The notes under the pieces: model-generated | The model's database searches: none | Seen by the model: only the letters and a program-made list of their open reading frames with translations | Told to the model about the DNA's origin: nothing | NCBI RefSeq assembly: GCF_037975245.1 | Contig: NC_092576.1 | Span: forward strand, 21,511,611 to 21,575,610 | Source of the DNA: Apostichopus japonicus | Taxonomy: Eukaryota > Echinodermata > Holothuroidea > Aspidochirotida > Stichopodidae | DNA: 64,000 nt | Direction of reading: 5' to 3' | Program-made: the position numbers and the translations under genes | In this document: in pieces, positions 10,659 to 19,600 of the stretch | Numbering within the stretch: position 1 is the stretch's first letter | Layout: each line of letters starts with the position of its first letter

Positions 10659-11650
10659 CATAGGTGTACGGGACCATTTTAGTTTGGGGGGTCAGAAAGT
10701 TTTGTGCCCAAAAGTTACCATGACACTATCTAAGCGCGTAGCGTACAAGAAAATTTTTGGCGAAAAAAGCCTCTCAGATTGCCGGAAACGGCACATCTGA
10801 GGCCTTGCAAGTTGCATATAAACATTCTTTATTTTACAATCTCACATTTTAGAAATTGACTTCCCCAAAAATTTGGCAAATAAGAAGAAGAAGAAATGGT
10901 TACATCACTTTGAAGAGGAAAAATAGGACAGTATATTTTTTAGGCTCATATTTAGTTACCGTATTTATTATTTTAACACAGTACTCATCTACCTCCAGAA
11001 AAACATACATTGTTCAACGCCACGTAGGCGGGATAATGTCGCTGTGTCGGGTGTGACTGCAATTTGTCTCACAAAACAGTATAAAATGTAACAAAGAATA
11101 TGATAAACCTGTACTTCTAGGCTTGTAGGCACTCCCCCCACCCTCCCCTACCATCCATTCCATCAAAAGGAAAATGTTTCTTATATACATCACTCATGTC
11201 GGAGATGTCCAGGTATACAGTTGACTAGTTAGAAAAAAAATTGATCGTGCAAAAAGCGTGGTAGCCCAGGTGAGCTGCGCTTACGGTGGTGTTACACTGA
11301 AATATTCGGGCATCATGATGCTAAATAAAGAAAATCAATGAATTGTCGGGCAAAAATTTGAAAAAGATTTGGGCAAGCTACTGCATATTTATATATATAT
11401 ATATATATATATATGCCTTTGTCGTTTACCTCCATTGCATTAACATAAAGTCTGTTCAAAGTATCTCTTTCGAGATCCGGCTTTAGGAATCACAAATGAT
11501 TTTCGAGTTGGATAGCATCATGTTTGATCTCTAGAGTAGGGCAAAATATGTCACCAAAAACAGAACTAGTATTGTTCGATATAGGTGACAAACGCCTACA
11601 GTGGAATTACGATCTTCCTTACCGGTTTCGAACCTCTGGACATACAATCA

Positions 11651-11723
11651 GCGTCCATAGCCTAGTGGTTAGGGTGTCCGCGTACAGAGCGGGAGGCCCT
11701 TGGTTCGAATCCCGGTGGAGGCT
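11651..11723 (+). other. tRNA-like sequence (SINE-type head), copy 1
   Basis: It has an A box TAGCCTAGTGG and a B box GGTTCGAATCC at tRNA spacing. The ends GCGTCCA/TGGAGGC pair at six of seven positions. A five-base anticodon stem encloses the loop GTACAGA, which would place ACA as anticodon. The T stem has one mismatch and no standard tRNA uses this anticodon, so it is more likely a SINE promoter or a tRNA pseudogene than a working tRNA. Confidence 0.6.
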
Positions 11724-12022
11724 GAAAGTTTTTTCACTGTTCTTGATTTTCCAACTCATTACGATTTTCATTTATATATTTCATTTGCCTTTGTCGTTTA
11801 CCTCCATTGCATTAACATAAAGTCTGTTCAAAGTATCTCTTTCGAGATCCGGCTTTAGGAATCACAAATGATTTTCGAGTTGGATAGCATCATGTTTGAT
11901 CTCTAGAGTAGGGCAAAATATGTCACCAAAAACAGAACTAGTATTGTTCGATATAGGTGACAAACGCCTACAGTGGAATTACGATCTTCCTTACCGGTTT
12001 CGAACCTCTGGACATACAATCA

Positions 12023-12095
12023 GCGTCCATAGCCTAGTGGTTAGGGTGTCCGCGTACAGAGCGGGAGGCCCTTGGTTCGAATCCCGGTGGAGGCT
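12023..12095 (+). other. tRNA-like sequence (SINE-type head), copy 2
   Basis: Identical to the copy at 11651-11723, 372 bases downstream, in the second unit of the tandem duplication. The same pairing and the same unusual ACA anticodon loop apply. Confidence 0.6.
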
Positions 12096-12271
12096 GAAAG
12101 TTTTTTCACTGTTCTTGATTTTCCAACTCATTACGATTTTCATTTATATATATATATATATATACATATAGTTTCTCCTCTTAGGCTGCCCGAATTTTTC
12201 AGGACTTTTGCCCGAATTTCTTGTCCTCTGGAAATTTGTTATTTAAGACTGCCCCGCCTCGTACGCCTATG

Positions 12272-12470
12272 GCCGAGGTCAATGGATCGTTTGAGGGTTC
12301 AAATTGTGAATACCATGTTTTACACAATATTTCAAAAGGACAGATGTCATATTTAGTATGTTGATGTATCACATTTAGTAAATGAAACCTGTTGTTGAGG
12401 TCATCATCATTTCAGGATAGCCTGTGATATTGCAAATTTATTGTTTGTCACATCACACTGCTTTACTGAG
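12272..12470 (-). repeat. DR1-type repeat, second half after insertion
   Basis: This continues the repeat broken at 10658. It contains GAGGTCAATGGATCGTTTGA followed by the usual CACATTTAGTAAATGAAACC block, then a diverged end. Confidence 0.6.
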
Positions 12471-12640
12471 ATCGAGTAAGTTGTACACCCTAACTATAAA
12501 TTATGTCAGATTCATGAAAAAAAAACTGCTCATGTTACATCATTGAATTAATGCTATTTGAAAGAAGTACATGGCATTGCTCACAATATTGCTAGTAATA
12601 TTATAATAATATTCCCAAGGAATTTTCTGTGCTATGATAG

Positions 12641-12700
12641 CTGAAGGAGAGAGGGAATCCCTTACACTGGCCAAGTGGCGAGTTTTTCACACAAAAAATC
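12641..12700 (+). pseudogene. Possible downstream exon of the integrase-derived gene
   Basis: The acceptor GCTATGATAG follows a T-rich tract, and the donor ATC|GTAAGG is good. The 60-base exon keeps the phase-1 frame left by the exon ending at 9809 and reads EGERESLTLAKWRVFHTKN. No domain is recognised. Support rests on phase agreement and splice signals only. Confidence 0.4.
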
Positions 12701-12778
12701 GTAAGGCCTATTTTTACAATTCATGGTTAAGTAAGTTTCCAGTGTGGTATTATTGTGTTCTTTGCTTTGATTCAACAG

Positions 12779-12861
12779 AGATCTGTGTGCAACAGTTTTT
12801 CTTCAAGTTCTACGAAGCAGTTGTATGACCAATTAAAGAAACTCAAAAAGTTTGAAGTACA
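12779..12861 (+). pseudogene. Possible downstream exon (helical, lysine-rich)
   Basis: After CAACAG the frame reads SVCNSFSSSSTKQLYDQL, then KKLKKFEV, and ends at a phase-2 donor (CA|GTAAGTG). The incoming phase does not agree with the exon ending at 12700, so a one-base slip must be assumed, perhaps in that exon's A-run. The outgoing phase agrees exactly with the next exon. Confidence 0.45.
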
Positions 12862-13394
12862 GTAAGTGTTAAATATTTCATTAAAGTGGGATTATATGCA
12901 CTCCATAATCATGCACTTACTGATACCAACCTCAGTGGATGCATTGGCAGTTACAAGCAAAATTTTGTAGTGCTTAAGCAACTCTCAAAATTCAAGCAGA
13001 AACAAATATTGATTAATATTAATGATAAAGGTGCTCTACGTGTTACCTATCATCATCGCTCGGCCAAACGCTTTTAGATGTTTCGCTACTTGTTGCAAAC
13101 TTTTGTTGTGCTATGTAGTAGTGATATGTATACTTTCAATGGTTAAGCACTGCATTTAAAGGAACTTTTTATTGAAAATGGGATCCAGTCCTTCTGGTCA
13201 TATTATTGTTTGTAAGTTTATCGCCCTAAGCCTTGCCTTGTCATGAATTTTACTTTCTGTGATTGAGTGCTTGAACTGTTGGCCCGTCCTGCCAGAAAAT
13301 TTGAATCTAACACTGACTTACATCGAGACGTGACCTTAGTGCTGCACATAGGTCACACTTGATCAGATCTCACTCTAAGCTTGGCCTTATTACA

Positions 13395-13905
13395 ATACAC
13401 AGGAATGCGTACAGACTTCAATAGGCTATCAACTTGCCATACTGTAAATCTGAATGCTCGCATGCTCAAGGAGGATCAGATCCCACACTTGGGGATTCAA
13501 GTTGCTATACTCTGAATAATCGCATGCTTAAGGAGGATCAAGCAGACCCCACAAATGAGGTGATCAACTTGCTAGTCTGAATCTCACATGCTCAAGTAGG
13601 ACGAGACCTACAAGGGCAATCAACTTGCCAAAGTTTGCATTCTCGCATGCTCAAGGATGATCAGACCCTACAATTTGGGTGATCAACGTCCTATAGTATA
13701 AATTATTGCATGGTTAAGGAGGATCAGACCCACAAGGGCGAACAACATGCTAGTCTGAATATACTCCATACATGCTCACGGTGGATCAGATCACCAACAA
13801 TTGGGGGATCAATTTGCTACAGTCTGAATGCTCGCATGCTCATGGAGGATCAGATCTGCATTTGTGGCAATAAACAATATTGCTAGTCTGAATGCTTCAC
13901 CTTGT
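13395..13905 (+). repeat. Degenerate minisatellite, about 65-70 bp unit, roughly 7 copies
   Basis: The words TCGCATGCTCAAGGAGGATC, AGATCCCACA and TCAACTTGCTAGTCTGAAT recur in order. Units are diverged from each other. The array lies inside the intron between the exons ending at 12861 and starting at 14051. The rest of that intron (12862-13394 and 13906-14050) shows nothing recognisable. Confidence 0.8.
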
Positions 13906-14050
13906 TATTATCGAATGCTGCAACATACATTAATTTAAAGTACCCATTCGTAATGATTGCTGAAATCATGTTTTCACAGTAATATTTACTTTCTATTTAA
14001 TTTCTGTAACTTTGAAGCAATGCTTACTATTCATGCGTCCTTTTCTGCAG

Positions 14051-14173
14051 GCTGAATTACCTCAATGACGTTCTTGTCTCTCATGCTGTGGACCATCTCT
14101 ACCACCTTGTCACAGGTTGCACAGAAACAGAAGCTGAAGCAGCCTGTAGTCAACTGCGCAAAAGCTTACCAAA
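14051..14173 (+). pseudogene. Downstream exon of the integrase-derived gene, just before the Gypsy insertion
   Basis: The acceptor TTTTCTGCAG, the incoming phase 2, the open 123-base frame and the phase-2 donor (AA|GTAATG) all agree. It reads QLNYLNDVLVSHAVDHLYHL, then an acidic helix (CTETEAEAACSQLRKSL). I do not recognise the domain. The Gypsy element begins 41 bases after the exon, inside the following intron. Confidence 0.55.
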
Positions 14174-14209
14174 GTAATGATCCTGATACACAATGATCTT
14201 TTCAATATG

Positions 14210-14213
14210 ATAT
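14210..14213. repeat. Left target-site duplication of the Gypsy element (ATAT)
   Basis: ATAT directly precedes the left LTR, and ATAT follows the right LTR at 22906-22909. Ty3/Gypsy integrases usually duplicate 4-6 bp. The word is low-complexity, so taken alone it is weak evidence. Confidence 0.7.
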
Positions 14214-15184
14214 TGTAACGCCGCCAACGTCTGGTAGTGTAAAACCTGTCTCGAAACCAACTGGAGGAGAGTAGGGGAGGTAGATGGGGGACGGGTACAG
14301 ATTAACTCTAAATCAGGAGGCAGACACCAGAGTTGTAAGATTAATAAAAGTATAATTTCTCATCTCGTTCTACATCTACAGCGTATAATACAATATTTAC
14401 ATTTGCCCAATATAACGCACTGGGGTCGGGCACAACCCAATGATAAACATGGCTAAGTTAGACTGGGCTGCGCAAGGGTCGGGCAGTCTAGACGTCTGCA
14501 ATCCACCGGTGTCGGGCAGCACAGGCTTCGGGCATTCCGCTTGACTCGGGCAGCGCAGGTGTCGGGCAATCCGCTGGACTCGGGCAGCGCAGGGGTCGGG
14601 CAATCCGCTGGACTCGGGCAGCGCAGGTGTGGGGCAATCCGCTGGACTCGGGCAGCGCAGGTGTCGGGCAATCCGCTGGACTCGGGCAGCGCAGGCGTCG
14701 GGCAATCCGCTGGACTCGGGCAGCGCAGAGATGCGGGCACTCTAAAATGCTTAAACACATTTGTTTGGACTTAGCAAATATCAAAGGCTTTACCACGAGC
14801 CGCCGGAAGGAAAGTTCCTCGTCTTGCACTCGACCGACTCTCCGACCCTCTGACTCACTCATTTACGAAAGAACCCTGCATTAAATACCCCGGAAATAAC
14901 CCCCGTTTACACACGTCCGTACATAAACTGTAAAAAAAGGCTTAGACCAATCAGGGACTACTTGTATATATAACTACGGTGAGTTGCGACCAATGGGATC
15001 GCCTCACACACCCACCGCCGTGCCTGCCTATGCCAGTCACGGGAATACATCGATATAGCAAAATTACGTAATCAGTTCCTGTTCCGGATAAACATCTCTC
15101 GTTACCTCCGCGGAGCGCAACAGATGTTACCCCTGAGGGAGCGAAACGTATCTCACTAAGGAAAAGTCGTAGCTTTCCGCTACA
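14214..15184 (-). repeat. 3' LTR of the Gypsy element (971 bp)
   Basis: It begins TGTAACGCC and ends GCTACA on the plus strand (TG...CA), and repeats at 21935-22905 with a constant offset of 7,721 bases. It contains a GC-rich minisatellite (about 14546-14730), a TATATATAA word near 14967, and AATAAA-like words. Confidence 0.95.
14546..14730. repeat. 34-bp GC-rich minisatellite inside the LTR
   Basis: About five copies of a unit containing CAATCCGCTGGACTCGGGCA and GCGCAGG(T/C/G)GTCGGG, plus partial copies at the edges. Because 34 is not a multiple of three, all frames give proline/alanine-rich open frames, which are not genes. The same array occurs at about 22267-22451 in the other LTR. Confidence 0.92.
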
Positions 15185-15196
15185 TTTCCCCCACCC
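15185..15196 (-). promoter_or_regulatory. Polypurine tract of the Gypsy element
   Basis: Read on the minus strand the 12 bases directly before the 3' LTR are GGGTGGGGGAAA, a typical plus-strand DNA primer for reverse transcription. Confidence 0.85.
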
Positions 15197-15829
15197 GAGC
15201 TACAAATGCGTCCTCGCATTTTCTATACCCAAAAACTAACTAACAATACAACAATTAATTAAAAATTGGTTCCTCTTAAAACAAATCACTTAATTTACAA
15301 TATAAAGTGAGGGCAAGAACGTATGAGTTTAAGAACCAATCGTTTCAGCTTGAGTAACTCCTAGTTACAGTACATTGTTTACCAAAAATAGCACGAAATA
15401 AGCATGAAAAGAAAATCAACTTACGTTTGATAAGAACATAAAGAAGGTAGTGAAAGAGGGTCCGTAAGTAAAATGTTAAACATAAAAATACGAAGTGTCC
15501 GTTCAAAAAGCACATAATTATCCACTTTTGTTCAATAAACAAAAACAAAATGCTGTGACACAAATGTTGTCCAAGTAAAAATAAATTTAAGTAACGAGAA
15601 TACATGTGTCCATACAAAGAAACAACGTTTTGAAACAATTTTCCGTGATGGGTCTGGTTAACTTCGTTCCCGGCGATAATTTCGCTAATCATTCAAAACG
15701 GAATAAGCGTCCACAGAAAATTACAGGTTACGAAACCATGTATATAGAATGTTCTCTCCGGTATATAGAATAGAAAGAAATTATTTACAAAGTAACTGAA
15801 AGTTCGTTTCGCTGAAGGGTTGGTTGTCT
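15197..15829. other. Gypsy element 3' untranslated region
   Basis: AT-rich sequence between the zinc-finger ORF and the polypurine tract. A 115-codon open frame at 15345-15692 (minus) has a hydrophobic, low-complexity composition with no recognised motif. I do not call it a gene, though a membrane protein remnant cannot be excluded. Confidence 0.5.
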
Positions 15830-16441
15830 TTAAAATTTCTCTACAGTTACGTAGATCCTCCCATCCTGGAGTACCACCGTTGAAATCCTCTCCTTTGGTT
15901 GTCTGTCGTCGTTATTACCCACCATCGGTCTATTCGCATCTTCTATGGCCTTTTTTAGTACCTTGCGGGTCTGGTCTCCGTCGTTCGGCTGAGACAGGCT
16001 TCTTTTGAGTGGGGTTACCACTGGTGTTGGGGGAGTGTCCCTCTGCTCGATAGCTTCGTCCAAATGGTTTTCTTGCTGAAACTCCGTAGCCGAATGGGGT
16101 GATCCAACGATAGTCTGAAGTGTAGGCCAATCTGGCCGCTGGACCCTGGGTGGAGATCGAGGTTTGGAGGTACTAGGCTCGTTAGGTTCCTTTAAGCCTA
16201 GGCTGACCTGCCTGGTGTCTTCCGATTTATGGCGACTACTCTTATGTCGAACCACGTCGGCCTTCTTATTAGACGAATAATCACATTCTTCACATCTAAA
16301 GAGTTTCCTGCCGTCCCCGTGTTTCTCCGCATAATGACGTTTCAGTTCACTGAGATCAGAGTAACGTCTTTTACAGTCTCTGCACTTGAATTCGGCTTCG
16401 TATAAGTGAGACATTTTTAGTTGTTCCTGATGAAGATGCAA
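15830..16441 (-). CDS. Extra ORF of the Gypsy element: two-C2H2-zinc-finger protein (203 aa)
   Basis: This frame lies 160 bases after the pol stop, in the same direction, between pol and the 3' LTR, where some Gypsy elements carry env or accessory genes. Two C2H2 fingers are visible: Cys20, Cys23, His36, His41, and Cys50, Cys53, His66, His71. Both have C-x2-C-x12-H-x4-H spacing and are joined by a linker of 8 residues. The rest (about 75-203) is polar and proline-rich, with a basic patch near KRSLSQ and a hydrophobic end (STVVLQDGRIYVTVEKF). There is no signal peptide or membrane segment, so it is not an envelope. Nucleic-acid binding is expected from the fingers. A role in regulating the element or the host, and an origin by capture from a host gene, are inferences. 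Expression probably needs splicing or internal initiation. Confidence 0.8.
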   Translation of the reverse strand: MHLHQEQLKMSHLYEAEFKCRDCKRRYSDLSELKRHYAEKHGDGRKLFRCEECDYSSNKKADVVRHKSSRHKSEDTRQVSLGLKEPNEPSTSKPRSPPRVQRPDWPTLQTIVGSPHSATEFQQENHLDEAIEQRDTPPTPVVTPLKRSLSQPNDGDQTRKVLKKAIEDANRPMVGNNDDRQPKERISTVVLQDGRIYVTVEKF

Positions 16442-16601
16442 CCCGGAAATGACTGTGTGGAAGATCTAGCTGAAACTAGTGTACGGCATAGTGTCCGATG
16501 TTTTGTTTTTCATGCCACGGTGGAGGAAAGATAAAACCACTATGGCAGTCAACAAGGAGATCCGCGGTGGTATTATCTTACGTAAGGCCAACGCGTCGAC
16601 G

Positions 16602-19600
16602 CTACTGTTTTTGTAGATTTTCCACCTCGGTGACCGTTTGCTGAGGAGCTTCGCTGATCGAAGGCTTCCGTAACAACCACAGGGGCGGATCCTCTCCGAT
16701 ATAAGGCTTCAGACGGTCGTGATGAACTACCTGCGGTTTCTTCTTAGGTCGCATTTTAACACGATATATGACATCTGAGAGTTTCTTCAGAATTTTTCCT
16801 GGCCCGTCCCAACGTTTCTGGAGTTTAGGGGAAATCCCTCTTTTCCTCTTGGTGTTTAGCAGCCATATCAAATCCCCCTGAGTAAACTCCTGGTTGTATG
16901 CACCTTTATCGTGAAACTTCTTTTGTTTATCACTGGCTAGTTTTAGCTTCCCTCTTGCAATCTCATGTATTCTGTGCATGGTCTTATCTAACTCCAGTAC
17001 ATATTTAGGGGTAGGCTTACGGGGACTGTCCGTCTCGTCGGGTAGCCTGGGGAGTTGGGCGCTTAACGGCAAGGTAACCATCCTTCCCAGCATGATTTCA
17101 GCCGGTGAAAACCCGGTGCTTTCATGCTCCGCGGAGCGATAAGCCATTAACAGGTACGGCAGCCACGCATCCCAGTCTTTCTGATTTTCACTTACAACAA
17201 GGGAGAGCATATCTTCTAGGGTCCGATTAAATCGCTCCACCATCCCGTCGGATTGTGGATGGAACGGTGTCGTCCTTGTCTTGTGAATGTCTAACAGTCG
17301 ACACATATGTTGGAATAGTTCGGATTCAAATTGTCGGCCCTGATCAGTGTGAAGTTCTTCGGGGACACCAAACCTGCAGATAAACTCTTCAACCAGTACC
17401 CTGGCGACAGTTTCGGCTTCCATGTCGGCTATCGCAAATGCTTCTGTCCATTTTGTGAAATAATCAGCTATGACAACGACGTACCGATTACCCCGACTCG
17501 ATACTGGGAGTGGTCCCATGATATCCATGGCGCAACGTTGTAGTACGTGTCCGGCGCCATACTGCTTTAAGGATGCATTGGCCTTTTTCCTAGGGCCCTT
17601 GCGTGAAGCGCATGCGTCACAGCTCTTACACCATTTCTCCACGTGGCCCCTATAACCACTCCAGTAATACAGTTCTCGGATACGTTTAAGAGTCTTCTTC
17701 GCCATAAAATGGCCTGAAAGCCTATGGTTATGGGACTTATCCAGGATTTCTTCTTGAATTTCTTTTGGGACTACCAGCTGATGCAGTTCGCTATCTCCCG
17801 CGTCCGTCTCAAATTTACGATAGAGTACACCCCCTTTAAGAAGTAAGCGATCCCATTGGCTCCAATAGTTTTTTAAGGCCGGACTGCCTGCAGTTATTTG
17901 CTCCCAATTCGGTCTTGAATCCTGCACTTCTTTCCAGAGTAGTATAGGCCCAATGTCGCTGTCGTCAATTTGCATTTTCCGCAACTCAGCATGTGTCCAT
18001 CGGTGGAACCAGGAATATGGTTGACTTTGTGAAATATTTTGATGTTTCTCCACAATTCCAACAGCAGGCTCTGACTTATTTCGTCTGTTTATTACAAACA
18101 CCTGTTTCACGGTCGGCTCCGCAAGATTTGCTTTGTCTGCCTGATCTTCTTTTTCTTCGGATTTTTCACAGTGTCGGCATTCATTGCAGGGGCGTCTTGA
18201 TAGAGCGTCAGCGTTGCCGTGTATTCTTCCTGGTCGGTGTGTTATGTCAAAGTCATATGTTGAGAGAGTCTCCAACCATCGGGCTAGCTGTCCCTCAGGA
18301 TTACGAAAGTTTACTAGCCATCTTAAAGCGCCATGATCAGTTCGAACCACAAACTTGGCTCCATAGAGGTAGTGATGAAAGTGTTTGATCGAGAGAACAA
18401 TGGCCAGCAGCTCCTTACGTGTAACGCAATAGTTCCTTTCCGTCTTAGACAGAGCCTTACTGAAGTAAGCTACAACCTTTTCTTGGGTAGACCCTTCAGT
18501 CACCTGGGACAGTACAGACCCTATGGCAAAGTTACTGGCATCACTGTCGAGGATGAATGCCCGTTTCTCGTCCGGATAGACTAAAATAGGCGCCGACGTG
18601 AGCTCTTGCTTCATCTTTCTGAAAGCAAGTTCACAGTCCTCATTCCATCTAAAGTCCCTTTCTTTTTCAGTTAGGCGAAACAAAGGTGCGCAAATATGGG
18701 AGAATCCCTTTACAAATCGGCGATAGTATGAACATAACCCGACGAAACTACGCACTTCCGTAGTGGAACAGGGAGTAGGCCACTCTAGTACACACCGGAC
18801 TTTCTCAGGGTCAGGGGCGATTCCTTCGCTTGAAACGACATGTCCTAGGTAGTTGACCTCCCTTCGGAAAAGATTACACTTTTTCGGGTTGAGCTTTAGT
18901 TTCGCCTCACGAAGCCTTTGAAAAACGCCAGCAAGTCGTTTAAGGGTTTTCTCGAAGGAGTCTCCATATACGATGACGTCATCAAGATACAACAAACACG
19001 TTTGCCACTGCAGACCCTTTAACACCCTCTCCATAAGTCTCTCGAACGTCGCCGGGGCGTTACAAAGTCCAAACGGAAGCACCTTAAACTGGAATAGACC
19101 ACTTCCGGTAACGAAAGCAGTTTTTGGACGGTCGCGTTCTTGAACCTCAACCTGCCAGTACCCGCTCGCCAGATCGAGCGTTGAAAACCACTTTGCCCCG
19201 GAAAGAGTGTCTAGGGTGTCGTCAATTCGGGGTAGGGGGTACGAGTCCTTCTCGGTTACGTCATTTAGCTTCCTGTAATCGACACAGAACCTAGTGGAGC
19301 CGTCTTTCTTTTTCACTAGTACTATCGGTGACGCCCAAGCACTCATCGAAGGCTCGATAATGTCATGGTCAAGCATTCTCTCCACTTCTATCCGAGCCTC
19401 ACCCTTACGGTGTATCGGGAGTCTACGTGGCGCTTGGCGAATTGGTCTCGCCGTCCCTGTGTTAATCTGATGTTGCACCAGGTCTGTTCGTCCGAGGTCC
19501 TCTTTTGATCTAGCAAAAACATCGGCATTGGCTGCAAGGCATTTCCTGACTTCACCGGCTTGCGCCTCGGTTAATTCAGTACAACTTCGCAATGCAAGCT

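Larger units (their letters stand above)
11415..12158 (+). repeat. Tandem duplication, two 372-bp units
   Basis: 11415-11786 and 11787-12158 line up with a constant 372-base offset and look identical over nearly all of their length, so the duplication is young. (TA)n tracts lie at the outer ends (about 11390-11414 and 12146-12165). Each unit has a 73-base tRNA-like sequence and, just upstream of it, a second B-box-like word (GGTTTCGAACCTC). Confidence 0.92.
10659..12271. mobile_element. hAT-like non-autonomous element, 1,613 bp, 8-bp target duplication
   Basis: The left end CATAGGTGTACGGGACC and the right end (reverse complement CATAGGCGTACGAGGCGGG) form the terminal inverted repeat. The flanks GCCAAGGT (10651-10658) and GCCGAGGT (12272-12279) match at seven of eight bases. 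The ends relate it to the element at 6153-7176. It contains a truncated hairpin motif at about 10729-10748 and a duplicated 372-bp unit with a tRNA-like core. It has no transposase. Confidence 0.8.

Noticed and set aside
11651-11723. Functional tRNA-Cys gene
   Set aside because: An ACA anticodon would be needed, the T stem is mismatched, and the sequence is part of a repeated cassette.
11524-12171. Two identical open frames of about 90 codons
   Set aside because: They run through the tRNA-like core of the duplicated 372-bp unit and end in (TA)n, so they are non-coding.
14051-14173. Exon of an axonemal dynein heavy chain
   Set aside because: LNDVLVSHAVDHLYHL faintly resembles a dynein AAA-region block, but no Walker motif or second block is present nearby.
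14546-14730. Spaced direct repeats that look like a CRISPR array
   Set aside because: Units follow one another without unique spacers, lie inside an LTR, and the genome is animal.
14397-14884. Several overlapping open frames on both strands with Cys/Pro/Ala-rich repeats
   Set aside because: They come from the 34-bp LTR minisatellite, which is open in several frames at once; the same frames recur in the other LTR at 22118-22605.
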